The notes: generated by a model not told the origin, from the letters alone. Counted from the stretch's first letter, positions 35,663 through 44,630 are shown. The stretch: 64,000 nucleotides of DNA from an uncultured Propionimicrobium sp. (GCA_946221385.1 CAMIGX010000001.1:310001-374000), one strand, 5' to 3'. Program-made: numbers and translations.

Positions 35663-36883
35663 GTGAGTCAGTGGGGACAACAAAATCAATGGGGCCGCCC
35701 ACCGCAATATCCGGGCGCCCGTTCACAATGGGGCCAGCCTGGCCCGCAATGGTCGCAGCCCAACCAACCAGCCGGCCGACCCGCCCAACAGTGGGGTCAA
35801 TCCGCTCCGCAATGGGGTCAGCCGAGCCAGCCGTGGGGCCAGTCGAGCCAGCCTTTCGGTCAACCGAGCCAGCCGTGGGGCCAGTCGTCGCCAGGATTTG
35901 GCCAGCCGTCAGCACGACAAATGCCCGGCCAATATCAGGGCCGTCAGCCAGCTACCCAGGGCCGGCCGAAGCCGGCAGCGAATGCGCTCCGCCTCGTCGG
36001 CATCGTCTTGTTGGTGCTTTTCTTGGCGACCGCGGTGACGATGCTGTTTTCCGAAAGTGACGAACCCACCCGACCCACCAATGGGCAATATCAAAATGAG
36101 GATTACGAAGTCCCGCCAGTCGACAACAATCCGCCACCGCTGCCGGTCCCCCAGACCGAACAGCAGGCCAGCGACTGGCTAGACAAGAACCCGCTGTACT
36201 CGGTGCAGATTGCAAATCCGGTGCGTTGCGACATGAACGCGGTCAACCTGCGCACAGCCTCCAACAGCCAACTGCAACAACACTTCAACGAATACATGGC
36301 CTGCCTGATGCGGGTCTGGGGTCCGGCGCTAGAGAACGTCAATATGACCCCGGTGCGGCCCAGCGTCACCGTCTATGACCGTCCGATCAAGACCCCATGC
36401 GGCAATGTGCCGATGCGAAATGCCGTCTACTGCGGCGGTAACCAGCAGGTCTACTACGCCACCGACCTGCCCGGCCTGATCCCCCAGGAACTGCAAAATG
36501 TGCCCTTCGTCGTCGAATCGATCATGGGTCACGAATTCGGGCACGCCGTGCAGGGCCGTTCGGGCATCTTGATCTCTCGGGTCTACTGGCAACAGCAAAG
36601 CGACAAGAATGCCCAACTCGATTTGTCGCGGCGCACCGAAGCCCAAGCCGACTGCTTTTCTGGCATGTTCAACCACGCCGTCGCGCAATCTTTGGGCATC
36701 AGTGACGAAAACCAGGCGCAATTAGCGCAGCTATTCGCATCCTTTGGCGACGACCGCTTCGGCGTTCAAAATGGCGATCATGGCTCTTCGCGGCTGCGGC
36801 AAAAGTGGTACATGATCGGCGCCGGCACTTCCGAGATCGGCAAATGCAATACCTTCGTCGGGCCAGCTAGCGAATATCGCTGA
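35663..36883 (+). CDS. YpfJ-type neutral zinc metallopeptidase with WGQ-rich N-terminus
   Basis: Membrane-anchored protein of 406 aa. Residues 1-100 are an intrinsically disordered cytosolic arm of W-G-Q/P repeats (QPSQPWGQSSQPFGQPSQPW). A single helix follows (ALRLVGIVLLVLFLATAVTMLF), then an extracytoplasmic catalytic domain with the zinc site SIMGHEFGHAVQ (HExxH) and a third-ligand region RTEAQADCFSGMF. This is the neutral zinc metallopeptidase family typified by YpfJ. Substrates are unknown. GTG at 35663 has TAGGCT (35650-35655) 7 nt upstream, so it is likely to be leaderless. Confidence 0.88.
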   Translation: MSQWGQQNQWGRPPQYPGARSQWGQPGPQWSQPNQPAGRPAQQWGQSAPQWGQPSQPWGQSSQPFGQPSQPWGQSSPGFGQPSARQMPGQYQGRQPATQGRPKPAANALRLVGIVLLVLFLATAVTMLFSESDEPTRPTNGQYQNEDYEVPPVDNNPPPLPVPQTEQQASDWLDKNPLYSVQIANPVRCDMNAVNLRTASNSQLQQHFNEYMACLMRVWGPALENVNMTPVRPSVTVYDRPIKTPCGNVPMRNAVYCGGNQQVYYATDLPGLIPQELQNVPFVVESIMGHEFGHAVQGRSGILISRVYWQQQSDKNAQLDLSRRTEAQADCFSGMFNHAVAQSLGISDENQAQLAQLFASFGDDRFGVQNGDHGSSRLRQKWYMIGAGTSEIGKCNTFVGPASEYR

Positions 36884-36925
36884 CGCATCACCTGATGCAC
36901 CCAGCCGCCGGCTGATCAACGCTGA

Positions 36926-37420
36926 TCAGCTGGTTGACGACCGGCTGATTAACGCTGACGCGATCGCTGCCACGCCTTCACCTTGGCCGGTGAAACCTAG
37001 CCCGTCGGTGGTCGTAGCAGCCACTGAGACTGGCGCACCGAGTGCCTGGCTGAGCAACTGCTCGGCTTCGCTGCGGCGTGCGGCCAGCCGGGGACGATTG
37101 CCGATGACCTGCACTGAGACATTGACAGGCTGCCAGCCTGTTTGGGCCAGCAAATCCCTAGTCGCCTCGATAAAGCGGATGCCATTTGCTCCCGCCCAGG
37201 TCGGGTCTGCGGTGCCGAAATTGCTGCCTAAATCGCCCAACCCAGCGGCGCCGAGCAGCGCGTCACAGATCGCGTGCGCTGCGACGTCACCGTCCGAATG
37301 ACCGACCAGACCACGCGGTTCGTCCGGGAAATGCAGGCCAGCCACCCACATCGGCACACCATCTTGCAGTTGGTGGACGTCAACTCCATTGCCGACTCGA
37401 ATATCGGCAGCTCCGCTCAT
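36926..37420 (-). CDS. ispF: 2-C-methyl-D-erythritol 2,4-cyclodiphosphate synthase
   Basis: Fifth step of the MEP isoprenoid pathway. 164 aa with [10 protein letters not shown] (metal Asp/His), [32 protein letters not shown], and [23 protein letters not shown] at the C-terminus, all conserved IspF blocks. Metal ligands are in DVH and H-SDGD. Its start overlaps the ispD stop (ATGA), so it is the second gene of an ispD-ispF pair. Confidence 0.95.
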   Translation of the reverse strand: MSGAADIRVGNGVDVHQLQDGVPMWVAGLHFPDEPRGLVGHSDGDVAAHAICDALLGAAGLGDLGSNFGTADPTWAGANGIRFIEATRDLLAQTGWQPVNVSVQVIGNRPRLAARRSEAEQLLSQALGAPVSVAATTTDGLGFTGQGEGVAAIASALISRSSTS

Positions 37421-38118
37421 AGCTCCGCCTGCACTAAGATCGCCTCCGCGATCGCGAAATCGATCGGTTCAGTGATCTTCATTGCCAACCGCGAACCGTC
37501 GACGAGCTCGACGCGATGGCCGCAAGATTCGCAGACGCTCGCGTCGTCGCTGAATGATTCGCCGGCCAGCTGAGCGTGGCTGGCGACTAGCACGTCAGCC
37601 TTGAAGCCTTGGGGAGTCTGCAGTCCGCGTAGCGTCGCGCGGTCGATGACCTGGGACTGGTCGCCCACTAAGACGCGAATCGAGTCGGTGATCGGCACGA
37701 CCGGCACCGCCGCGTCCGCTCCTGAACGGACTTGCTCGATGACGGCCCGCACGACATGGGACGGCACCAGCGGGCGGGCGGCGTCATGCACCAATACGAT
37801 TGCGGCCTCTGCTGGCAGGCATGTCAGCCCGGCTCGCACCGAATCTTGCCGGGTCTCGCCGCCGGGGGTCAGCGTCACCGGAATCGGCAGTTCGCCCAAC
37901 GCGGCAGCGAATTGGTCTTCGGTTTCAGTCGGGCAGACCACGATCAGGTGACCGACGCCGCCAGCGATCAGACGCTCAGCGCTCCAGGTGACTAGCGGGC
38001 GTCCTCCGAGCAGACGCAGCGCCTTGGTGACCGTGCCACCGGCTAACGAATCGCCTAGTCGCGAGCCAGTCCCAGCCGCTACGATGACGCCGACGACATC
38101 TGATTGTGGAGCTTGCAC
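37417..38118 (-). CDS. ispD: 2-C-methyl-D-erythritol 4-phosphate cytidylyltransferase
   Basis: Third MEP-pathway enzyme, 233 aa. The nucleotide-binding loop is [32 protein letters not shown] (GxGxR..K). [16 protein letters not shown] holds the HDAARP motif. [16 protein letters not shown] and [19 protein letters not shown] are further IspD blocks. It stands 4 nt after regX3 in the same direction, so it may be co-transcribed with senX3-regX3, an arrangement seen in some actinobacteria. Confidence 0.95.
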   Translation of the reverse strand: MQAPQSDVVGVIVAAGTGSRLGDSLAGGTVTKALRLLGGRPLVTWSAERLIAGGVGHLIVVCPTETEDQFAAALGELPIPVTLTPGGETRQDSVRAGLTCLPAEAAIVLVHDAARPLVPSHVVRAVIEQVRSGADAAVPVVPITDSIRVLVGDQSQVIDRATLRGLQTPQGFKADVLVASHAQLAGESFSDDASVCESCGHRVELVDGSRLAMKITEPIDFAIAEAILVQAEL

Positions 38119-38122
38119 TAGC

Positions 38123-38800
38123 TCAGCTTTCGAACTTGTAGCCCAGACCGCGCACTGTCACCAGCTGCACCGGATGAGATGGATCAGCCTCGATCTTGGA
38201 ACGCAGCCGCTTGACGTGCACGTCCAGGGTCTTGGTGTCCCCGACGTAATCTGGCCCCCAGATCCGGTCGATCAGCTGATCGCGAGTCATGACGCGCCCG
38301 GCGTTGCGCAGCAGCAGCTCCAGCAGCTCGAATTCTTTGAGCGCCAGCCGCACATTTTCACCGCGGACGGTCACCTCGTGGCGCTCGACGTCCATCCGCA
38401 CATCGTTGACCTCGATGACCTCGGGCAACAATTCAGCGTCCTGCCCGCGACGCAGCACCGCGCGAATCCGGGCCACCAATTCGCGGTGCGAGAACGGCTT
38501 GGTTACGTAGTCGTCAGCGCCCAATTCCAGGCCGACGACCTTGTCGATTTCGGAATCGCGCGCGGTGACCATGATGACTGGCACATTCGCGCGTTGCCGC
38601 ATCTGACGGCACACCTCAGTGCCGCTCATGCCAGGCATCATCAAATCCAGCAAGACCAGATCTGCGCCATTTCGCTCAAATTCCGCCAACCCCGTGACGC
38701 CGTCAGCAGCTTGGGTCACCTCGAAACCTTCGCGTTGCAACATGTAAGCGGTCGCCTCGCGATAGGAGTCCTCGTCTTCAATGATGAGAATGCGCGTCAT
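38123..38800 (-). CDS. regX3: response regulator RegX3, OmpR/PhoB family
   Basis: 225 aa. The receiver domain has phosphoacceptor Asp52 (LLDLMMPG), acidic pocket Glu8-Asp9 and the switch TKPF. The C-terminal winged helix ends RLRSKIEADPSHPVQLVTVRGLGYKFES. With the SenX3-like kinase 32 nt upstream and PhoU divergent, the phosphate-responsive RegX3/PhoP role follows. It would bind phosphate-regulon promoters. Confidence 0.93.
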   Translation of the reverse strand: MTRILIIEDEDSYREATAYMLQREGFEVTQAADGVTGLAEFERNGADLVLLDLMMPGMSGTEVCRQMRQRANVPVIMVTARDSEIDKVVGLELGADDYVTKPFSHRELVARIRAVLRRGQDAELLPEVIEVNDVRMDVERHEVTVRGENVRLALKEFELLELLLRNAGRVMTRDQLIDRIWGPDYVGDTKTLDVHVKRLRSKIEADPSHPVQLVTVRGLGYKFES

Positions 38801-38832
38801 GATCGTCTTTCGTTGAATTCTTGGCAGGAAGT

Positions 38833-39963
38833 CTATTCGGAGATGGCGTCAGCTTGAAAAATAGGTAGCCGCAAAGTGAATGTCGAGCCCTCGCCGAATT
38901 TGCTCCAGACATTGACGGTGCCGCCGTGCGCAGCCATGCAATGTTTGACGATCGACAAGCCCAAGCCAGTGCCGCCGGTTTCTCTAGATCGGGCAAAGTC
39001 GACGCGATAAAAGCGTTCAAAAATGCGTTCTAAATCTTCGGGACGAATTCCTAAGCCATTGTCGGCGACGCTAATTTCGACGAATTCATCGTCGTCGTCG
39101 ACGACATCACGAACCGATACCGAAACTTTCGCCGCCGTGCCCGAATAATTGATCGCATTTTGAATCAAATTCGAAAGCGCGCCGGTCAATTGTTCTTCGT
39201 CACCCATGACCTGCAATCCGGCGGTGCCGGTACGGGTGATGGTGACGTCCCGGCTACTGGCCAGCGCGGCATTGCGATCGCAGGCGTCATCGACGACGCG
39301 GTCGATCTCGACGCGTTCGGAGTGCATCAATGGATCAGTCGATTGCAGCCGACTGAGCTCGATGATCTGCTGCACCAATTCGCTCAAGCGGTCAGCCTCC
39401 AGCGTCATTCGATGCGCGAAATGGCTGACGGCTTCGGGATCGTCAGCGGCCTGTTCGACAGCTTCAGCGAGCACCTTCAATGCGCCGACTGGGGTCTTCA
39501 GTTCATGACTGACGTTGGCGGTGAAGTCACGTTTGATCTCATCAGCTCGGGTCTGCGCTGAAAGATCCTCCGCGATCACCAGCAGCAGTCCCCCGTCCAG
39601 CGGAGCAGCGCGCACAGCTAGGTCGCGAGAGACCATAGAAGTGCCTTGGACGGTCAACTTTGTGCTGACCGGCACCCCACCTGCGCGCACTCGACGCACC
39701 AAACCGAGCAGCTCCGGCTCCCGGATTCGATTGCCGCGGACCAAGCCCGTGGTCAATGCGGCAGCGGTGGCGTGCAGGACCTGATCTGCTGAGTCGACGA
39801 CCATCGCTGCGCCGCGCAACAGGTCGACTGCGCCTACCAACTGTGTCGACAGCTGCGTCTCAGCCAGCGGCGGCGGTTCGGCGGCTCTTCGTCCCGACAT
39901 CGACAGCGCGCAGCCGCCGGCTCCCAGCGCCAAGCCAAGTAGCCCGACAAGCACAAACTCCAC
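38833..39963 (-). CDS. senX3: sensor histidine kinase SenX3
   Basis: 376 aa. A single N-terminal helix (FVLVGLLGLALGAGGCALSM) anchors it. A PAS-like region follows (VDLLRGAAMVVDSADQVLHATAAALTTGLVRGN), then the dimerisation/phosphoacceptor motif NVSHELKTPVGALKVL and an ATPase domain with N box LIQNAINYSG, VADNGLGIRPED, and GGTGLGLSIVKHCM. It pairs with RegX3 next downstream. GTG at 39963 has TAACAT (39970-39975, minus) 6 nt upstream. Divergent from phoU, the usual high-phosphate silencer of this kinase. Confidence 0.93.
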   Translation of the reverse strand: MEFVLVGLLGLALGAGGCALSMSGRRAAEPPPLAETQLSTQLVGAVDLLRGAAMVVDSADQVLHATAAALTTGLVRGNRIREPELLGLVRRVRAGGVPVSTKLTVQGTSMVSRDLAVRAAPLDGGLLLVIAEDLSAQTRADEIKRDFTANVSHELKTPVGALKVLAEAVEQAADDPEAVSHFAHRMTLEADRLSELVQQIIELSRLQSTDPLMHSERVEIDRVVDDACDRNAALASSRDVTITRTGTAGLQVMGDEEQLTGALSNLIQNAINYSGTAAKVSVSVRDVVDDDDEFVEISVADNGLGIRPEDLERIFERFYRVDFARSRETGGTGLGLSIVKHCMAAHGGTVNVWSKFGEGSTFTLRLPIFQADAISE

Positions 39964-40033
39964 GCGTCGATGTTATCCGTTCAGCCACGTCGGGCTCACG
40001 GGCTACCCTGGAAGTCATCTACAAGGAGGTCGG

Positions 40034-40699
40034 ATGCGCGAGAACTACCGCAGCGAGCTGGAATCGATCGTCAACGCCCTGGTCGTCATGTCCGACAGCG
40101 TTCAAGTGGCTACCCGGGACGCGACGCGTGCGCTGCTCGATCCCGACCTGCAGCTAGCTGAACGGGTCATTTCCGGCGATGCGCGCATCGACCAATGGCA
40201 CGACGACCTGGAAAGCCGCAGCTTTTCGCTGCTAGCCCTCGAGCAGCCGGTCGCCGGAGAATTGCGGACGATCGTCGCGGCGATTCAGATGGTCGCCGAG
40301 TTGGGTCGGATGGGAGACCTGGCAGCTCACGTCGCCAAAATCGCCCGGCTGCGCTACCCGGCAAGCGCAGTGCCCGAGGGTCTGCTTGAAAATTTCCGGC
40401 ACATGAGCACCGTCGCGCAATCGATGATCGGGGACGTCGGCCACATCCTGGCCGAACGCGACTTGGAGGCTGCCCGCCGACTTGCTGAGCAAGACCAAGA
40501 GATGGACGAATTGCGCAGCTCACAATTTCGGGTCTTGATGGGCGAAGACTGGCCATATGGCGTTGAATCCGCCGTCGACGTCGCCCTGCTTGGCCGCTAT
40601 TACGAACGCATCGCCGATCACGCCGTCGCGGTGGGAAGACGTTCGATTTACGTCATCACCGGCGACATGCCGCGTGGTGAAGGCTGGCCGCGGACTTAA
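40034..40699 (+). CDS. phoU: phosphate-signalling protein PhoU
   Basis: 221-aa all-helical protein with the two PhoU repeats: MRENYRSELESIVNALVVMSDSVQVATRDATRALLDPDLQLAERVISGDARIDQWHDDLE and, about 110 residues later, DLEAARRLAEQDQEMDELRSSQFRVLM. LLGRYYERIADHAVAVGRRSIYVITGD is the conserved C-terminal metal-cluster block. It holds the Pho kinase in its inactive state when phosphate is plentiful, working with SenX3. AGGAGGT precedes the ATG. Confidence 0.94.
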   Translation: MRENYRSELESIVNALVVMSDSVQVATRDATRALLDPDLQLAERVISGDARIDQWHDDLESRSFSLLALEQPVAGELRTIVAAIQMVAELGRMGDLAAHVAKIARLRYPASAVPEGLLENFRHMSTVAQSMIGDVGHILAERDLEAARRLAEQDQEMDELRSSQFRVLMGEDWPYGVESAVDVALLGRYYERIADHAVAVGRRSIYVITGDMPRGEGWPRT

Positions 40700-40709
40700 C
40701 CGAGCGGAC

Positions 40710-41648
40710 TTAACCGAACAGCCCCCTCTTGGAGATCTTGGAGCGGTGTCGCAAAGCGTTGCCATCTTCTTCGGAGTGGATCTCCATACCCGAATCCACG
40801 TGGGCATTGCTGGCCTGGCTATAGCTGGCGTCCTCGACGTTGCCTGCCATCGCACCTTTTGCGGCCGACTCTAGCTCGGAGCTGAGTTGACGCTGGCAGC
40901 TGTCGACCGGGGCGAACAGCTCACCGTGGTCGAGGCTAAATTGACGCTGCTGAAAATCCTGTAGCGCTCGGTACAGATCTGCGGTGCGCCCGTAGTAATA
41001 GAAGTTCTTTGCCGCAGCTCGGTTGCCGAATCGCTTCACCGGGATATCAGCTGCTTCTTTGAATGCCTCGACGCACGCCGACAGCTGCTCGTGACAGGCT
41101 TGCAAGAGCAGCGATTGCAGCAAAGCGACCGAGTCAAGAGCCTTCTTATTGTGCTCAGCTAGCTTGCGCTGGGCGGTGATGTCGTCGAGCTGATCTTGCT
41201 TTTGCTTGCGATAAGCCTCGCCGCCAGCGCCAGTCCACCCCTCCAAGCCGAAGGTGTGCACCTTTTCTTCGGTCACCTTCAGGTCTTGGTTGACCGCTTT
41301 CCATTCACAAGACTTATTGACGATTTCGGGAACGTAATTGCACATCGGGACGAACGTGGAGTTCATCTTTTTCATGATCATGTCGACCATCTGACGAACC
41401 GCCTGCTCGCGCATTTGTAGCGTGCGTCCAGCCTCCGAGCCATTCAGGCCACCGCAGCCAAAGATCAGCTTCGATTTGCGCAAGCCGGCCTGGACTTCGT
41501 CGTGATCTTTGTCGATCGCTTCGGCCATGTAGCGTTCCAGCTGAGCAGACAAGGAGCTGATCTGCTGACCGCTGGGGATGCGGATCGGATCGCCGTCAGC
41601 CGAAGTCAGCGTCGTGAAATTTTCGTCGGTGGTGCCGGTGGTAGACAT
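40710..41648 (-). CDS. probable T7SS-related WxG protein, 312 aa
   Basis: Mostly helical protein. The clearest feature is GLEGWTGAGGEAYRKQ, with Trp138 in a WxG turn, as in WXG100/EspB-type type VII substrates. A Cys-containing helical region precedes it (KLIFGCGGLNGSEAGRTLQM; SCEWKAVN). The tail is SKISKRGLFG. The gene is last of a three-gene minus-strand run (YbaB-like, Gly-rich EspC-like, this). AGGAG lies 8 nt before the ATG. I do not recognise a named family beyond the WxG feature. It may be an effector or an adaptor. It is convergent with phoU. Confidence 0.6.
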   Translation of the reverse strand: MSTTGTTDENFTTLTSADGDPIRIPSGQQISSLSAQLERYMAEAIDKDHDEVQAGLRKSKLIFGCGGLNGSEAGRTLQMREQAVRQMVDMIMKKMNSTFVPMCNYVPEIVNKSCEWKAVNQDLKVTEEKVHTFGLEGWTGAGGEAYRKQKQDQLDDITAQRKLAEHNKKALDSVALLQSLLLQACHEQLSACVEAFKEAADIPVKRFGNRAAAKNFYYYGRTADLYRALQDFQQRQFSLDHGELFAPVDSCQRQLSSELESAAKGAMAGNVEDASYSQASNAHVDSGMEIHSEEDGNALRHRSKISKRGLFG

Positions 41649-41669
41649 CAGTGATCTCCTGGTCTCAGC

Positions 41670-42602
41670 TCAGATCGCGGTGTAGCCGGCAGCGGTCGCA
41701 TCCGACTGCTCGTAAGCGCTGGCATTGTGGCTCAACAGGTTGCTGTTTTGCTCAGCCCGGCTGACCGACGCGTCCGCCTTGGCTTTGGAAGTCTGCTTGG
41801 CCATCTCATAGGACGGCGCCGGGGCCTGCACCTTGCCGAATTTCTCGTGCGCGACGTCCAAGGACGCCATCTTGGCGCGGGCTGCGTCCATTTCGCTGCG
41901 CACCTCAGCCCATTTCCCGGCTTCACTGCGCAAAGTTTCGGGATCGACGTTGAAGCTATTGTCGCGGATCCCGTTGGGACCCAGCGCCATGTGACGCGGA
42001 CCATAGCCGGACTCTGAACCAGCAGCGATAGTGCCCATTCCGCCGGGATAGGAGCTCATGCCGTAGCGACCCATGCTCGTCGTCCCTGCCCCGAAGCCAG
42101 GCATAGCACCCGAAACACCGAGGCCGCCAGCACCGATCCCACTAGCGCCCAGGCCACCGGCCACGCCGCCACCGGCCACGCCGCCACCGGCCACGCCGCC
42201 ACCGGCCCCGCCAGCTAAGCCCATGCCGCCCGGACCGAAGCCCGCAGCATTCACACCGCCAGCGCCAGCCGCACTGCCGCCGACGCCGAGGGTGCTACCA
42301 GCACCGTTTTGTACCGCAGTGGATCCCATGTGGGCTGTCGGCGTCCCCCCGCTGGCTGCTGGGGCGGCCGCACCGCCGCCCATGCCTCGACCGCCCATCA
42401 TCATCGGGGGCATCATGCCCGGTCCACCCGCCTGGCTCGAACTGCCAGGTTTTTGCGCACCGTTGAATTGATCTGATTCGCGAATCTCTTCGTTAATGAT
42501 CTCGTCGTAAGAATCGTCGCTGAAACCGCGCGCCCCCGCCTCTGCGGCGCGTTCCGGCTCGTCAGCGGTCTGGCCGAAGAAATCTAGGCGCTGGTCTGTC
42601 AT
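41670..42602 (-). CDS. Gly-rich protein with EspC-like C-terminus, probable T7SS substrate
   Basis: 310 aa. An acidic N-terminus (ERAAEAGARGFSDDSYDEIINEEI) is followed by a ~150-residue Gly/Ala/Met-rich low-complexity region with VAGGG repeats. The C-terminal ~95 residues, FNVDPETLRSEAGKWAEVRSEMDAARAKMASLD..., form a helical hairpin like EspC proteins. They end with a YxxxD signal (Tyr297 to Asp301, YEQSD), the export tag of type VII substrates. It lies between the YbaB-like and WxG genes, in the same direction. Only a weak ribosome site is seen. No T7SS core machinery is in the window. Confidence 0.65.
   Translation of the reverse strand: MTDQRLDFFGQTADEPERAAEAGARGFSDDSYDEIINEEIRESDQFNGAQKPGSSSQAGGPGMMPPMMMGGRGMGGGAAAPAASGGTPTAHMGSTAVQNGAGSTLGVGGSAAGAGGVNAAGFGPGGMGLAGGAGGGVAGGGVAGGGVAGGLGASGIGAGGLGVSGAMPGFGAGTTSMGRYGMSSYPGGMGTIAAGSESGYGPRHMALGPNGIRDNSFNVDPETLRSEAGKWAEVRSEMDAARAKMASLDVAHEKFGKVQAPAPSYEMAKQTSKAKADASVSRAEQNSNLLSHNASAYEQSDATAAGYTAI
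42154..42210. repeat. 15-bp tandem repeat inside the Gly-rich gene
   Basis: The unit CCACCGGCCACGCCG occurs three times exactly (42154-42198) and a fourth time with changes. On the coding strand it gives the VAGGG pentad. Being a multiple of three, copy changes keep the frame. Confidence 0.85.
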
Positions 42603-42696
42603 CTGCGTCTCATTTCAGGGGTGATCTGCACGGTGCTAGTTGCGGACAGCTGGACTCAATTGTCTCATTTCAGGGGGTCATGGCAGTTTTTCAGGG

Positions 42697-43569
42697 TCAT
42701 GGCAGTTGGCTAGCGAGCCCATTACGGGCTTGCCCGAACAATTCCAGGGTCGCTTGATCGATCTGCCGGGCGATTTCGCCACGCGCAGTCAAGACCATGA
42801 CCGGTTCGACGTGTTGGGCTTTTGCATCTTGATAGGCCGCCATGACGTCACGAGCAATCTCGGATGCGGTGGCCTTAGTTTGCAGCCAATCTTCATCAAA
42901 GACGACATGTTGTAGGTGGCCGAAAATGTCCATCTCGACGCGAACCTTGCCGTCCGCGCTTTGCCCGATCGGCTGGTTGCCTTGCCACATGCCCAATGGC
43001 TCAGCAGGCAACTCGGCGAGTTCGGCACGTAATGCGTCAATACGCTGTTGGGCTGCAGCCAGCGATTGCCATGACAGCTGCTGGTCGGTCTGCGGGATGT
43101 CCAGGGCGAAGGACGGCACCAGGGTCGCTTCGGTGGTCAAGTAATAGTTGTTGAGCAGCGTCAAAGCTTCGCTAAAGGCTTCGCTCAGCGACGAATCTTT
43201 GACGCGTTCACGCCAGCCCAGCGACAGCCGGATCTTGGTGATCTCGCCGTTCTCGTCAGCCCAAATCCGCAACGCATTGGTGACCGACGGGAAACCCAGC
43301 GCCGGCTCCCAATGGTCGCCGTCCTCAGGCAAATCGTCCTCGTGGGCCGCGACGCTCAAGGTTGGGTCGTCGAACTCTTCGTCAGGATCATCCAAAAGAT
43401 CGTTGCCGCTCGACGCGGTGTTCACTCCGGGGATAGCCAGCGCGGCCGGATCGTCAATTTCGACTTCGACGTCGGTGGGCAGCACCGTGGGCCCAGGCGG
43501 TGGAGCTAGAAAATCGTCGTCGAAATCGTCGTCATCAGCACCCCACGCGGGGTCAGAGAATTGGGCCAT
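42697..43569 (-). CDS. YbaB/EbfC-like protein, T7SS-associated
   Basis: 290 aa, starting MAQFSDPAWGADDDDFDDDFLAPPPGPT, a very acidic N-terminus. The middle has an unrecognised domain (NALRIWADENGEITKIRLSLGWRERV). The last ~90 residues, ADGKVRVEMDIFGHLQHVVFDEDWLQTKATASEIARDVMAAYQDA, match the YbaB/EbfC fold, which in mycobacterial ESX-1 loci appears as EspL-like proteins that help substrate genes or proteins. The N-terminus MAQF parallels that of the YbaB-like gene at 62566-63402 (MSQF). AGGAG lies 9 nt before the ATG. First gene of the cluster. Confidence 0.7.
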   Translation of the reverse strand: MAQFSDPAWGADDDDFDDDFLAPPPGPTVLPTDVEVEIDDPAALAIPGVNTASSGNDLLDDPDEEFDDPTLSVAAHEDDLPEDGDHWEPALGFPSVTNALRIWADENGEITKIRLSLGWRERVKDSSLSEAFSEALTLLNNYYLTTEATLVPSFALDIPQTDQQLSWQSLAAAQQRIDALRAELAELPAEPLGMWQGNQPIGQSADGKVRVEMDIFGHLQHVVFDEDWLQTKATASEIARDVMAAYQDAKAQHVEPVMVLTARGEIARQIDQATLELFGQARNGLASQLP

Positions 43570-43597
43570 TTAGGGGGCTCCTGGCTCAGGCATGGCA

Positions 43598-43630
43598 GGC
43601 GGGGCTAGTCGACGATCGGCCAGCCCCGCC
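43598..43630 (-). terminator. hairpin after gpmA
   Basis: GGCGGGGCT (43598-43606) pairs with AGCCCCGCC (43622-43630) across a 15-nt loop, just after the gpmA stop on the minus strand. No U-run follows, so termination is uncertain. Confidence 0.5.
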
Positions 43631-43642
43631 CAATGGAGATTT

Positions 43643-44392
43643 TTACTTCTTGCCCTGGTTGGCGACCGCAGCAGCGCCGGCTGCAGCGGCTTCCGGATCC
43701 AAGTAGGTGCCGCCCTTGACGACGGGCTTGAAGTTCTCATCAAGCTCGTAGTGCAGCGGGATGCCAGTCGGAATGTTCAGGCTGGAGATTTCGTCATCCG
43801 AGATGCCGTCGAGGTGCTTGACCAGCGCGCGCAGCGAGTTGCCATGCGCGGCGACCAGCACCGTCTTGCCGTCCAGCAGATCGGGCACGATCTGGTCGTA
43901 CCAGTACGGCAGCATCCGAGCCACGACGTCCTTCAAGCATTCAGCCAGCGGACGAATTTCAGCAGGCAGCGCAGCGTAACGTGGGTCGTCCCACTGGCTC
44001 CACTCGTTGTCCTTTTCGATGTTTGGCGGCGGAACGTCATAGCTGCGGCGCCACTGCATGAACTGCTCTTCGCCGTACTGATCGCGAATTTCGGTCTTGT
44101 TCAGGCCCTGTAGCGCGCCATAGTGACGCTCGTTGAGCCGCCAGTGACGCTTGACCGGGATCCAGTGCCGATCGCAGTTGTCCAGCGCCAGGTAAGAAGT
44201 GTGAATCGCGCGACGCAGCACCGAGGTGTGCACCACATCAGGCAGCAGGCCCTTTTCCTTGAGCAGTTCGCCGCCGCGCTTGGCCTCGCCGACACCCTTT
44301 TCGTTCAGGTCGACGTCCACCCAGCCGGTGAACAGATTCTTGGAGTTCCATTCGCTCTCGCCGTGGCGGAGCAGGATCAGATCAAAGCTCAT
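43643..44392 (-). CDS. gpmA: 2,3-bisphosphoglycerate-dependent phosphoglycerate mutase
   Basis: Glycolytic enzyme interconverting 3- and 2-phosphoglycerate. 249 aa. The catalytic motif [10 protein letters not shown] holds the phosphohistidine, [14 protein letters not shown] the substrate loop, and [19 protein letters not shown] the second His. The length and motifs are those of the cofactor-dependent family. TAGGCT (44399-44404, minus) lies 6 nt before the ATG, which suggests a leaderless mRNA. The C-terminus has an unusual Ala-rich tail ([15 protein letters not shown]). Confidence 0.95.
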   Translation of the reverse strand: MSFDLILLRHGESEWNSKNLFTGWVDVDLNEKGVGEAKRGGELLKEKGLLPDVVHTSVLRRAIHTSYLALDNCDRHWIPVKRHWRLNERHYGALQGLNKTEIRDQYGEEQFMQWRRSYDVPPPNIEKDNEWSQWDDPRYAALPAEIRPLAECLKDVVARMLPYWYDQIVPDLLDGKTVLVAAHGNSLRALVKHLDGISDDEISSLNIPTGIPLHYELDENFKPVVKGGTYLDPEAAAAGAAAVANQGKK

Positions 44393-44540
44393 GGTTAAAG
44401 CCTAGTAACCAGCTCTGACAATTTCCCAGGTTGGAGACAGAAGACCGTCAAGGGCCTTGAACTGCCGCATAACTTCACTTGGGGCTTTATGCTTGCGGCT
44501 TCTCCTTACCGCGCTTCATCGCGCATGGGACGTCTTTACC

Positions 44541-44560
44541 CATTCACAAATGTGTGAATG
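44541..44560 (+). promoter_or_regulatory. 20-bp inverted repeat upstream of lacI
   Basis: CATTCACA-AATG-TGTGAATG is a perfect inverted repeat. It lies in the 338-nt gap between gpmA and the second lacI gene, which contains no recognisable gene. It could be a regulator site or a leader hairpin. Orientation differs from the usual TGTGA-N6-TCACA CRP/GlxR site. Confidence 0.45.
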
Positions 44561-44630
44561 CCGAGGGCACAAGTTCGGGAGCCAGGTGCTGACCGCACGG
44601 CGCAATGTCGACCTAATCTGCCACCAACCA

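Noticed and set aside
42154..42210. CRISPR-like array
   Set aside because: The 15-bp units are contiguous with no spacers and lie in frame within a gene.
42073..42471. Pro/Ala-rich open frame antisense to the Gly-rich gene
   Set aside because: Mirror of GGX codons on the other strand.
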